Assembly: GCA_945830575.1 (NCBI GenBank)
Contig: CALZZE010000027.1
Coordinates: forward strand, 1 to 33,798
DNA: 33,798 nucleotides
Source: an uncultured Subdoligranulum sp.
GTDB lineage: Bacteria > Bacillota > Clostridia > Oscillospirales > Ruminococcaceae
Direction of reading: 5' to 3'
The notes beneath the pieces are model-generated. The model was not told where the DNA came from. It did no database searches and saw only the letters and a list, made by a program, of their open reading frames with translations. Both the position numbers and the translations under genes were made by a program. Below, in pieces: positions 7,535-14,468 of this stretch. Within the stretch, counting starts at the first letter, position 1, and the number at the start of each line of letters is the position of its first letter.

Positions 7535-8701
7535 TTATATCACCTTCCTCTGCGGAATATTGGGAAAAGCAATTTCGATTTGCGGATCAGTATCGAGTTG
7601 TTCCAGCTTTGCAACAATCAGCTTTGCGACATCGGACATAAGCGGAACAACAACGGAATTTCCAAACTGTCGATATGCCTGCGTATCCGAAACCGGGATT
7701 TTGAAGCTGTCGGGGAATCCCTGCAATCTTGCACACTCACGCGGCGTCAAACGACGTGGATTCTTTCCGCGCTGTTCGATCAGAATTTCAGAACCGTCTT
7801 TATAATAACGGGCGCTGATCGTTCTGGTCACTCCGTCCAAGGGGGCAATTCCGTAGCCAAAACCATTGCCTGCTTCACGGTGTTTTGCAGCATAGTTTTG
7901 AAGATAAATCCAGAGTTTATCTGAAAGCGTATACTTTTCGCTGACCTCTTTTTCAAGAATATCACGCACGACCGGCGGCTTCTTCAAAGGGTGCAGATCA
8001 AAAGAAAAACTGACATCCTCTCCATAGCGTTCTTTATCAAAGCCGACGATGACAATACGCTCTCTGTGCTGCGGTACATAGCCTTTTCCGTCAATGACCT
8101 GGAAGAATACTTTGTAGTTCAGCTCCCGCAGAGATTCCTGGATAATCTGAAAAGTTCTGCCTTTGTCATGGCTGCAAAGATTTTTGACATTCTCCAGCAT
8201 AAATGCTTTCGGACGCTTTGCTTTCAGGATGCGGCATACATCAAAGAAAAGTGTTCCCTGGGTCTTGTCCTCAAACCCGGTAGCACGACCCAAGCTGTTT
8301 TTCTTCGAAACCCCGGCGATTGAGAACGGCTGACAGGGGAATCCCGCTACAAGAATATCATGATCCGGGATGCTTTCAGCCTGAACCTTTGTAATATCAC
8401 CGTCCGGTTGCACACCAAAGTTTGCGTAATAGGTCTGCTGGCTGTACTTATTCCATTCGTTAGAATAAACACAGCACCCGCCGGCTGATTCGAATGCAAG
8501 TCGCATACCGCCAATACCTGCAAATAAATCAATAAAGGTGTACCCATTACGATTCTGCGAAGGTTCTTCCTTTGCCTTGACGAGCATTTGCCTGATTGCT
8601 ACAGACAGGCAGTCCTGCATGGACTGCCCACTTACTACAGAATAGTCGCTGAGTTCTTTATAAATATCATCATCTACGCGGATGTGAACCTGTTTTGCCA
8701 T
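7535..8701 (-). CDS. C5 cytosine DNA methyltransferase with RHH-like N-terminus
   Basis: Protects host DNA by methylating cytosine at the site cut by the neighbouring nuclease. The 388-aa protein has all main C5-MTase motifs: motif I FIDLFAGIGG (56-65), motif IV GFPCQPFS with catalytic Cys123, motif VI ENVKN (170-174), motif VIII QHRERI (211-216), motif IX RRLTPRECARLQGFP (316-330) and motif X QFGNSV (345-350). The target-recognition part contains VTRTISARYYKDGSEILI, characteristic of the Dcm/EcoRII/SsoII group. Residues 1-42 (MAKQVHIRVDDDIYKELSDY and on) resemble a ribbon-helix-helix DNA-binding domain. ATG 8701-8699 was chosen for its GGAGG site 8 bases upstream and because it begins this domain; longer frames lack a ribosome site. 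Repeats at its promoter suggest autoregulation. Confidence 0.93.
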   Translation of the reverse strand: MAKQVHIRVDDDIYKELSDYSVVSGQSMQDCLSVAIRQMLVKAKEEPSQNRNGYTFIDLFAGIGGMRLAFESAGGCCVYSNEWNKYSQQTYYANFGVQPDGDITKVQAESIPDHDILVAGFPCQPFSIAGVSKKNSLGRATGFEDKTQGTLFFDVCRILKAKRPKAFMLENVKNLCSHDKGRTFQIIQESLRELNYKVFFQVIDGKGYVPQHRERIVIVGFDKERYGEDVSFSFDLHPLKKPPVVRDILEKEVSEKYTLSDKLWIYLQNYAAKHREAGNGFGYGIAPLDGVTRTISARYYKDGSEILIEQRGKNPRRLTPRECARLQGFPDSFKIPVSDTQAYRQFGNSVVVPLMSDVAKLIVAKLEQLDTDPQIEIAFPNIPQRKVI

Positions 8702-8731
8702 TTTGTTTTCCTCCATCTGGGACAAGAACAA

Positions 8732-8813
8732 TACCTGATTTTTCCCCATTATAACACACCTCTCGTTTGAATTCAATATGATGGGGAAAGGTTATGTACC
8801 TGATTTTTCCCCA
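8732..8813. repeat. Operator-like repeats around the methylase promoter
   Basis: The 17-mer TACCTGATTTTTCCCCA occurs twice as a perfect direct repeat, at 8732-8748 (overlapping the -10 box and start) and 8797-8813 (upstream). A third, imperfect copy lies in inverted orientation at 8779-8798 (ATGGGGAAAGGTTATGTA on the plus strand). A DNA-binding N-terminal domain on the methylase makes these good candidates for autoregulatory sites. Confidence 0.7.
8748..8776 (-). promoter_or_regulatory. Promoter of the restriction-modification operon
   Basis: On the minus strand TTGAAT (8771-8776) and TATAAT (8748-8753) are separated by 17 bases. Transcription would begin near 8741, about 40 bases before the methylase ATG. 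The repeats listed at 8732-8813 bracket this promoter. Confidence 0.8.
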
Positions 8814-8825
8814 CATGGTTAATGA

Positions 8826-9122
8826 TCATTTTGCATTTCTCAACCGATTTGTATTTCCTTTGGCAAGCTCACTTGCTGCTTGCCGGCGCTCATCCGAATA
8901 CGGCGCGGTCAGACGGACGGCGAACCGCCTGCGGTCGATCTCGAAGGTCAGACCGCCCTGTTCATCATCGTCGGTCTGCCTGCACAGATTGGGATATGCC
9001 GCCGCATACTGTGCCAGCCGCTTTTTGAGCGCGGTATTGTGTGTCTGGATTTCAACGGTTTTGCTGGCTTCGTCAAAATAGATGCAGGTCGTTTTCTGCC
9101 TCTTAGTCAGTCCGGTTTTCAT
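8826..9122 (-). CDS. 98-aa protein of clostridial mobile elements, unknown function
   Basis: A 98-aa, charge-rich soluble protein starting at ATG 9122-9120 with a GGAGGCAAT ribosome site. It begins MKTGLTKRQKTTCIYFDEAS and contains QTHNTALKKRLAQYA and a DDDEQGGLTFEIDRRRF stretch. Proteins with this look are common as hypothetical cargo or backbone genes of clostridial mobilizable elements, but no function is known to me. It is the last gene of the integrase-relaxase block, lying between the relaxase and the restriction-modification promoter, and appears to belong to the element backbone rather than to the restriction cargo. Confidence 0.8.
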   Translation of the reverse strand: MKTGLTKRQKTTCIYFDEASKTVEIQTHNTALKKRLAQYAAAYPNLCRQTDDDEQGGLTFEIDRRRFAVRLTAPYSDERRQAASELAKGNTNRLRNAK

Positions 9123-9183
9123 ATTGCCTCCGTTTCTGCCTGTTCTGCAAAAACAGGCGCGTTTTCAAGATTTTTTGTCAGCT

Positions 9184-9291
9184 CTACACCTGCAAAAGCA
9201 GGGTGACTTTTGAATGGAGAGCGCCCAGATGATACCGCTGCTCGATCTGGACGCTCCCATTCGGTAAAATCCGTTTTTCGCAGCTCAACAC
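9184..9291 (-). CDS. Possible 35-aa ORF after the relaxase gene
   Basis: A GTG-initiated frame beginning 4 bases after the relaxase stop encodes 35 aa (VLSCEKRILPNGSVQIEQRY and on). The alternating hydrophobic pattern looks coding, but the ribosome site is weak. Part of it coincides with an inverted repeat (9219-9230 with 9245-9256, one mismatch), so it may instead be a structured spacer. Confidence 0.3.
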   Translation of the reverse strand: MLSCEKRILPNGSVQIEQRYHLGALHSKVTLLLQV

Positions 9292-9295
9292 GGTA

Positions 9296-10558
9296 TCAGC
9301 GGATATTGTCCCGCATCACCGTTTTTTCTCTGTGCGGGCGGAAGAAACGCCAGAGGTTATTGCGCTGGATCACATCCTCATAGCGTTGAACTTTCCCGCG
9401 AAGCTTTGCGTTTTCGCGTTCCAGATCCGATGTGCGGAGCTTGCTGCGAACGGATTTGTATTCAGAAAGTTCCTGCTTCAAACCGGCGATCTCTGCCTTG
9501 AGTTTTGCAATCAGCCTGTTTGCAGCGTCAAGAGTCTTTTGCAGTTTGGATTCCTTTTTCTCGGCTGCAACGTACTTTTTCGCAAGCGTAGACAGGTGTT
9601 CAAAATCCTCACGCTCCACGGCAATCTTGGTAGAGAAGGGAATGGGCTTCGATTCAATCTTTTCGATAGCCGCCACAGCGACCTGCTGATTCTGAATTTT
9701 CTCGATCTGCTTGCCGAGCGTCGCTACCTGCTGTTCCTGCTGGCGGTTCTGCTCTGTGAGTTCTGCCAGCCGTGCCTGCTCCTGCTGCACCTTGAACTGC
9801 GTCACCGTCAGGTGTTCCTCAGAGCTGCCGCGTTCGCCACGCTCCACATCGTCGTATCCGGCGTCGCGCATATACCGGAAGAAATCGTCCTGCAAAACGC
9901 TGTAGGACTTCTTGAGAACAGGCTTGCCCTTGGTGCTTAGAATCGGCTCACCGTTCTCGTCCAGCGTGGGCTTGGAATCCCACTTCTTACTCATGCTGAC
10001 CTGCTGGATTATCTCCTTGACCGTGCCGCGAAGCGTCTCATCCTTGCAGCGCTTCGACCACAGAATTTGTTTTTCCACGACGGGGAGGTAGACCACATGA
10101 AGGTGGTAGTGGTACACGTCCTGCCCCAGCGCGTCGGACATGGCGCGGTTGCGCTCGTCGGCGTGCATGACCGCCGAAAGGATGTACTGCTCACCGCCAA
10201 CGATTTTGATTGCAGCTTTGTAGGCATCGGCGTAGAATTGCTTTGCAAACTCATAGCCACCGTGGTTGAAGAAGTACGCGGAATTAACGTCGAAGATCAG
10301 CTCTCCGAACTTCTCGGCGTCTGCTTTCAGACCGCGCGTGGAAATCACGCCGTCGGAGCGCATCTGCTCGAACATCTCCTTATATCCGGCGGTTGGTGTT
10401 TTGAAATGGACATTGTATTGTGTCCGTTCAGGAACGATGTCCTGATTGACATACGACGATTTTTCGCGCTCATTATGCGCCTGTGCGTTGTCGATGTCTG
10501 TATCTTTCATTCTTGCGTTTCTTGCGCTGGTACGGTGAATACCGTCGCCTCTTGCCAT
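9296..10558 (-). CDS. MobV-family relaxase (plasmid recombination/mobilization enzyme)
   Basis: Nicks the element's oriT and pilots the strand during conjugative mobilization by a helper. The 420-aa protein has the Pre/Mob fold in its first ~220 residues, with the metal-binding histidine motif HYHLHVVYLPV (H150, H152, H154) and the N-terminal segment with NEREKSSYVNQDI. Residues ~255-400 are a long coiled coil rich in Q, E, K and L, common in MobV proteins and likely for dimerisation or partner contact. An oriT-like site lies about 75-120 bases upstream. It follows the RepA-like and 84-aa genes in the same direction. Family call is secure from the motif and layout; the exact nick chemistry is from family knowledge. 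Confidence 0.9.
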   Translation of the reverse strand: MARGDGIHRTSARNARMKDTDIDNAQAHNEREKSSYVNQDIVPERTQYNVHFKTPTAGYKEMFEQMRSDGVISTRGLKADAEKFGELIFDVNSAYFFNHGGYEFAKQFYADAYKAAIKIVGGEQYILSAVMHADERNRAMSDALGQDVYHYHLHVVYLPVVEKQILWSKRCKDETLRGTVKEIIQQVSMSKKWDSKPTLDENGEPILSTKGKPVLKKSYSVLQDDFFRYMRDAGYDDVERGERGSSEEHLTVTQFKVQQEQARLAELTEQNRQQEQQVATLGKQIEKIQNQQVAVAAIEKIESKPIPFSTKIAVEREDFEHLSTLAKKYVAAEKKESKLQKTLDAANRLIAKLKAEIAGLKQELSEYKSVRSKLRTSDLERENAKLRGKVQRYEDVIQRNNLWRFFRPHREKTVMRDNIR

Positions 10559-10624
10559 AGGCAGTTTACCTCCTGATTTCAGATTGTGCAGGACGGGGCA
10601 GCTTTCGGGGAGGCACTTCTGCGG

Positions 10625-10680
10625 AAGTGTAATAACCCACTATGATACTTTCATCCTGCGGCTGCAAAGTATCGTGGGCT
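10625..10680 (-). other. oriT-like site of MobV type
   Basis: On the minus strand TAGTGGGTTA (10633-10642) matches the pMV158-type nick region TAGTGTG/TTA except for one base. It is preceded by the inverted repeat AAAGTATCATAGTGGG (10636-10651) with CCCACGATACTTT (10666-10678), which differ by a 3-base bulge. The MobV gene starts about 75 bases downstream. The location and shape fit a MobV oriT; nicking is inferred. Confidence 0.7.
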
Positions 10681-10919
10681 CTCCGAGGGGGTATGCGGCT
10701 TCTGCGGAAGCCTCTGCCGGTTTTGCGGCTTGCAGTGTGGATACAAACCGCAAAAACCGGCGTGGTCAGCAGCTTATTTGCAGGTGTCCGCTGCGCATAA
10801 TCTTCTGCCCACATCCATCTCAAACTCTGCGGATTTTTTCGATGGGGACGGGGGATGCGCGGGGATAGCCGCCAATGCATTGCCTTGTCTGCCAGCCACA
10901 GGAGCGTGGCACGCTCCTG
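10681..10919. other. Noncoding region upstream of relaxase with hairpins
   Basis: Together with the oriT this makes about 360 bases without a gene. It contains a GCCGGTTTTGCGG / CCGCAAAAACCGGC inverted repeat (10716-10728 with 10748-10761) and a perfect 10-bp hairpin with a GGC loop (ACAGGAGCGT / ACGCTCCTGT, 10898-10920) abutting the end of the 84-aa gene. None has a T-run, so they are not simple terminators and may be part of the transfer origin. Confidence 0.5.
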
Positions 10920-11174
10920 TCACAGCTCCCACGGAGGAACAGTCCAGCGATAGCTCTGCGGAACGCCGCGCCGGTCAAGGTATTCCTGCCGCGCCTGTTC
11001 GCGTTCTTCCTCAGTGGGTGCCGTTTTGTAGCGGGAATAAAGCTGCCGGTTCAGCATGGCATCGAGCTTCTGTTCCAAGCCCTGACGGATTTCTTCTTCG
11101 CAATCGTCTTCGCCCCGCAGATGATACATGGCGAGGTCAAGAAACAGGTCATAGGGGATTTGAACGGCTTTCAT
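10920..11174 (-). CDS. 84-aa acidic protein of clostridial mobile elements
   Basis: An 84-aa soluble protein starting at ATG 11174-11172 after GGAAAGGAGCG. It begins MKAVQIPYDLFLDLAMYHLR and continues with helical, Glu/Arg-rich sequence including KTAPTEEEREQARQEYLDRR. No catalytic motif is visible. Proteins of this shape recur in clostridial integrative elements between the replication ATPase and the relaxase, but I know no function. A large inverted repeat lies directly upstream (11193-11265), so its translation may be affected by RNA structure. Confidence 0.75.
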   Translation of the reverse strand: MKAVQIPYDLFLDLAMYHLRGEDDCEEEIRQGLEQKLDAMLNRQLYSRYKTAPTEEEREQARQEYLDRRGVPQSYRWTVPPWEL

Positions 11175-11192
11175 TCTGTTTCGCTCCTTTCC

Positions 11193-11265
11193 GCGACGGT
11201 CGCAACGATTGCGACGGTTGTTTTGGCGGTATCAGATTTACCGTTGCAACCGTCGCAGCCGTCGC
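11193..11265. repeat. Large imperfect inverted repeat made of GCGACGG units
   Basis: Two 25-base arms (11193-11217 and 11241-11265) pair with about 20 of 25 positions around a 23-base loop. Each arm is itself built from GCGACGG/GCAACGG-type units, so the region has an iteron-like look. It sits between the RepA-like gene stop and the 84-aa gene. It may be a replication origin, an RNA hairpin controlling the 84-aa gene, or both. Confidence 0.55.
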
Positions 11266-11270
11266 GCGGC

Positions 11271-12443
11271 TTATTTGCTTTCAGTATCATAGGTCAGCGT
11301 GATACGCCGTCCTTCGTGCCGAACCCTGTTCTCATAGCGGACGCGGTATTCGTCCAGCAGCCTGCCAGACTTCACATTCAAATACTTACTCAGCGCATTT
11401 GCCGCCATGCCGATGTGAACGGCATCGGCAAGCTCGGAGGGCGAGCCTGTCCACACCGGTTGTTCTGCGGATAGCAATCTGGAAATGGCTTCCAGAACAT
11501 GATCGGGTGGATCTTTGTGCAGCTCGTTTTCCACCTTTTCGAGATTCCATATCTGCGTATCGGCGTCCTTTCTCAGATAGAGGATCTGATCCAGCTGGTC
11601 GCGCCCCACCACGTCGATAGTTGCCTCCAGCGCTGTGCGCTTTTTCTTCTGCATAAGCAGCGAACCGTCCGCGCAGCCGAGCAACCCTGTCGTACCGGAG
11701 ATCATTTCGAAGCTGTCACCGGCAGGCTGCTTGCGAGTGTGGTGGACGGTCAAAACGCAGATGCAGTGCTTGTCGGCAAACTGCTTGAGCCGACCGATGA
11801 TCTCATAATCGCTGGCGTAGCTGTACGCCTCGCCGCCGACTTCCCGGATTTTCTGCATGGTGTCAATGATAATGAGTCTGGTGTCGGGATGTTCCCGCAC
11901 GAAGTTCTCAAGCTGCTCGTCCAGCCCGTTTCCAATCTTGCCTGCCGCAGTTGCAAAGTGCAGCCGGTCGGTGTCGTTGACACCGTACATCATGAACATT
12001 CGACTCTGGATGCGCTGAAAATCATCTTCCAGAGCGAGGTACAGCACCGTGCCGGGCTGGACTTCGTAGCCCCACAGAGCTTTGCCCAAGCTGACATGAT
12101 AGGCGATCTGCGCCACCAGAAATGATTTGCCGATCTTCGGCGCGCCTGCGAGAATGTACGCGCCCGCGTAGAGCAAGCCGTCGATGATCGGCGGCCTGCT
12201 CTGATACGCGGTCTGGTACAGCTCTGTCATGGAGATCGTGTGCAGGTAATGCGGGTCTGTCAACCGCTGCATCCTACGGTAGATTTCGTCCAGACTTTCC
12301 GAGTTGTTTTGAAAATCACCGTTGATTTCTTCATCAAAAGCGGATATACTGTTCTCAGTTGAATTGTGAAGCGGCTGCCCATCATCTGCGCCAACAGATG
12401 TGTCCGGGGCGGTCGTTTTCTTTTTGCAGAGTTCATTCTCCAT
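11271..12443 (-). CDS. RepA-like AAA/RecA-fold ATPase (replicative helicase type)
   Basis: A 390-aa ATPase of the RecA-fold RepA/AAA_25 type, which drives DNA unwinding in plasmid and element replication. The Walker A motif GAPKIGKS is at about residues 100-107 and Walker B LIIID ends at Asp194. A sensor-like TVHHTRKQ segment follows. The C-terminal ~80 residues look like a winged-helix DNA-binding tail. Start chosen at ATG 12443-12441 because the AGGAGG site lies 9 bases upstream; ATG 12449 would leave only 3 bases. The gene overlaps the end of the MobC-like gene, implying coupling. With the relaxase nearby it probably supports replication of the excised circle; that role is inferred. Confidence 0.82.
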   Translation of the reverse strand: MENELCKKKTTAPDTSVGADDGQPLHNSTENSISAFDEEINGDFQNNSESLDEIYRRMQRLTDPHYLHTISMTELYQTAYQSRPPIIDGLLYAGAYILAGAPKIGKSFLVAQIAYHVSLGKALWGYEVQPGTVLYLALEDDFQRIQSRMFMMYGVNDTDRLHFATAAGKIGNGLDEQLENFVREHPDTRLIIIDTMQKIREVGGEAYSYASDYEIIGRLKQFADKHCICVLTVHHTRKQPAGDSFEMISGTTGLLGCADGSLLMQKKKRTALEATIDVVGRDQLDQILYLRKDADTQIWNLEKVENELHKDPPDHVLEAISRLLSAEQPVWTGSPSELADAVHIGMAANALSKYLNVKSGRLLDEYRVRYENRVRHEGRRITLTYDTESK

Positions 12444-12768
12444 AGGCATTTTCCTCCTTCATGCCGTCCATGATGGCGGCGATCATTTCAATCACATCCA
12501 GCAGTTCGTCGTTCACGCTGTCGCCCGCTTCAATGCGCCGCAGCTCATTCAGCACTGCGGCAAGCTGGTCGCGCAGTGCCTTGTAAACTCTCGGATTGCC
12601 CTGTACTACCACGTCTTTGCAGGTCAGGCGGCGGGTGATGTAGTCCTGCTTCGTCAGCCCGGAGAGTTTGACAAAGGTTTCGATTTGCATATCTTCCTCC
12701 GGTGATACCCGGAAGGCAACAGTCTTGTTGCGCCAGCGGTTGTGGTTGTCTCGATTTTTCAGTGACAT
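12433..12768 (-). CDS. MobC-like relaxosome accessory protein
   Basis: A 111-aa protein that probably helps the relaxase act at oriT. It has a basic N-terminus (MSLKNRDNHNRWRNKTVAFR) followed by a ribbon-helix-helix-like segment (VSPEEDMQIETFVKLSGLTK) and an acidic helical C-terminus, the pattern of MobC/plasmid mobilization proteins. It starts 2 bases after the integrase stop, with its ribosome site (AAAGGAG) inside the end of the integrase gene, and its 3' end overlaps the RepA-like start. The whole xis-int-mobC-repA set is therefore one tightly packed transcript. It could instead regulate element replication. Confidence 0.75.
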   Translation of the reverse strand: MSLKNRDNHNRWRNKTVAFRVSPEEDMQIETFVKLSGLTKQDYITRRLTCKDVVVQGNPRVYKALRDQLAAVLNELRRIEAGDSVNDELLDVIEMIAAIMDGMKEENAYGE

Positions 12769-12770
12769 TT

Positions 12771-13844
12771 TCAGTTGCTCCTTTCGACGTTCAATTTGTC
12801 CGCCATTTCCTTCTGAACGGTTGGGAACAGGTGTGCGTACCGGTAGGTGATCTCCACGCTTTCGTGCCCCACGCGATTGCCGATGGCAACGGCGGAATAG
12901 CCCATGTTGATAAGTAAGGAAACGTGGCTGTGCCTCAAATCGTGGATTCTGATTACCTTGACACCCGACGCCTTGCAGCCAAACGCCATGCCGCGCTTCA
13001 AGGTGTACTTGGTCAGGGGAAAGATACGGCTGTCCGGTTCCAGCCCGTAGAGCTGCTTGAAATAGTCCTGCATCTCGTCGCAGAGAAAATCTGGCATCTG
13101 GATCACGCGGTTGCTTTTCTTCGTTTTCGGCGTAGTGATAACGTCCTTGCCCTGTAGCCGCTGATAGGATTTATTGATGCGGAGCGTTTTCTTCTCAAAA
13201 TCAAAGTCCGCAGGGGTCAGCGCCAGCAGCTCGCCCTCACGAATGCCGCACCAGTACAGGATTTCAAACGCATAGTACAGCATGGGCTTATCCATCATGG
13301 CATCGATGAATTTGAGGTATTCCTCCTTCGTCCAAAACAGCATTTCCTTCGTCTGCTCGCTGCCCATATTCCCGGCCTTTGCAGCAGGATTGATCTGCAA
13401 GCCGTAATACTTGATGGCATGGTTGAAAATACAGCTCAGTTGGGTATGGACATTTTTGAGATAGTCCGGGGAATAACTTTCGCCGCTTGACTTGGTGTGC
13501 TGCCGTATCTCGTTCTGCCAGTCGATCACATCACGGGCGGTGATTTCCGAGAGCTTTCGTTTTTTGAAATACGGCAGAATCTTTGTGCGGATGATATGCT
13601 CCTTGCTGAGCCATGTGTTGAGCTTCAGCTTGGGTTTGACGTCCTTTTCGTAGAGCGCCACAAAGCTCTCGAAGCTCATATTGACATCAGCCTGCTTCTG
13701 CATCAGAAACTCGCGTTCCCATGCCTGAGCCTCTTTCTTGGTCGCAAAACCGCGCTTCAATTTCTGCTGGCGCTCACCGCGCCAGTCGGTATAGCGAAAC
13801 TGCACATACCATGAGCCGTTCTTCTTGTCCTTAAATGCCGCCAT
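12771..13844 (-). CDS. int: Tyrosine recombinase (integrase)
   Basis: Catalyses integration and excision of the element at the guaA 3' end. The 357-aa protein has an N-terminal arm-binding domain (MAAFKDKKNGSWYVQFRYTD, of the AP2-like type), a SAM-like core-binding domain (about 55-150), and the C-terminal catalytic domain. Catalytic residues are R202 (WCGIREGEL), K240 (TTPKTKKSNR), H301 and R304 (HDLRHSH), H327 (RVGHES) and Tyr336 (YRYAHL). ATG 13844-13842 begins the arm-binding domain and overlaps the 3' end of the excisionase gene; longer frames lack support. It resembles Tn916-type integrases. The gene sits near the right end, as usual for such elements. Confidence 0.94.
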   Translation of the reverse strand: MAAFKDKKNGSWYVQFRYTDWRGERQQKLKRGFATKKEAQAWEREFLMQKQADVNMSFESFVALYEKDVKPKLKLNTWLSKEHIIRTKILPYFKKRKLSEITARDVIDWQNEIRQHTKSSGESYSPDYLKNVHTQLSCIFNHAIKYYGLQINPAAKAGNMGSEQTKEMLFWTKEEYLKFIDAMMDKPMLYYAFEILYWCGIREGELLALTPADFDFEKKTLRINKSYQRLQGKDVITTPKTKKSNRVIQMPDFLCDEMQDYFKQLYGLEPDSRIFPLTKYTLKRGMAFGCKASGVKVIRIHDLRHSHVSLLINMGYSAVAIGNRVGHESVEITYRYAHLFPTVQKEMADKLNVERSN

Positions 13845-14046
13845 TCGATTCCCTTCTTTCCTTCGGTTCTCTCGTTCCGTAGAACTTCTCATGAAAGAAC
13901 TTGCGGTCGATCCTGCCTGCAATAGTGATGCAGCCAGTCTTTCGCAGCTCTTCGTTCAGCTCACGGATGAGCTTATACGCATACGGAACCGATACGCCAA
14001 GCTCTTCCGCAACTTCATTTACTCTCATAAAAATTTCTCCTGCCAT
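13831..14046 (-). CDS. Excisionase-like HTH protein
   Basis: A small basic protein of about 71 aa that probably bends DNA at the element ends and steers the integrase toward excision. It carries a winged-helix/MerR-like segment (NEVAEELGVSVPYAYKLIRE) followed by a basic tail with GRIDRKFFHEKFYG, typical of the Xis-like proteins paired with Tn916-type integrases. Start candidates are ATG 14046 (GGAAGG upstream) and ATG 14028 (AGGAG 8 bases upstream, giving MRVNEV); the latter is equally plausible. Its 3' end overlaps int by 14 bases, indicating co-translation. Confidence 0.8.
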   Translation of the reverse strand: MAGEIFMRVNEVAEELGVSVPYAYKLIRELNEELRKTGCITIAGRIDRKFFHEKFYGTREPKERRESNGGI

Positions 14047-14305
14047 AGGCAAAATACCTTCCTTTCCTGATTTGTGGTTGATTGCTTCGCCGTTCTATCC
14101 GCAGGACTCTGGCAGGCAACCCTTTTCGGTGCTGTGCCGTTTTCTTTTCTCCTTGGCACGCTCGTCTCATCGCGTGCTTCCCCGGAGAAAGTATCCCTTG
14201 GACGGTCATTCAGTTTGGCTCTTTTGGATTTCACACCCCTCTCACCTTACAACGGACATTTTTTCTGCATTTGTTGACTATCCTAATTGTAAAATTTCTA
14301 TGAAT

Positions 14306-14326
14306 TAAGCTAATATGCTTAGCTTA
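14306..14326. promoter_or_regulatory. Operator palindrome TAAGCTAA-5-TTAGCTTA
   Basis: A perfect 8-bp inverted repeat with a TATGC spacer overlaps the start of the minus-strand xis-int transcript, just downstream of its -10 box. It is a natural binding site for the divergently encoded XRE-type regulator, which would repress the mobility operon. Confidence 0.6.
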
Positions 14327-14331
14327 CAGCC

Positions 14332-14360
14332 ATTGTACTATACATATCGGTTTAAGTCAA
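14332..14360 (-). promoter_or_regulatory. Promoter of the xis-int-mob operon
   Basis: On the minus strand TTGACT (14355-14360) and TACAAT (14332-14337) are separated by 17 bases. The operator palindrome at 14306-14326 covers the expected start site. Confidence 0.7.
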
Positions 14361-14403
14361 GCCGGTTTGCAGGAAAATATTAAATAAATCTGCTTAGATT
14401 TTC

Positions 14404-14432
14404 TTGACGAAATTAAACATATCTGCTATACT
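14404..14432 (+). promoter_or_regulatory. Promoter of the XRE-type regulator
   Basis: TTGACG (14404-14409) and TATACT (14427-14432) are separated by 17 bases. Transcription would start near 14439, with a short leader before the AGGAG site and ATG 14469. Confidence 0.8.
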
Positions 14433-14468
14433 CGTTATCAAAGACAACCGACACAGGAGATGGCTATT

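Larger units (their letters stand above)
14047..14468. other. Intergenic control region between xis and the XRE regulator
   Basis: About 420 bases with divergent promoters and an operator palindrome (listed separately). A second palindrome-like site, AAATC-TGCTTA-GATTT (14386-14401), lies just upstream of the plus-strand -35 box. A 69-aa GTG frame (14025-14234, minus) covers part of the xis leader but has weak support. Confidence 0.6.

Noticed and set aside
10566-10880. 104-aa minus-strand open frame upstream of the relaxase
   Set aside because: It covers the oriT-like site and its hairpins; Arg/Pro-rich low-complexity product without a ribosome site.
14025-14234. 69-aa GTG open frame upstream of xis
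   Set aside because: The start signal is weak and it overlaps the xis start. The composition is basic and plausible, but I could not support it; checking conservation in related elements would decide.
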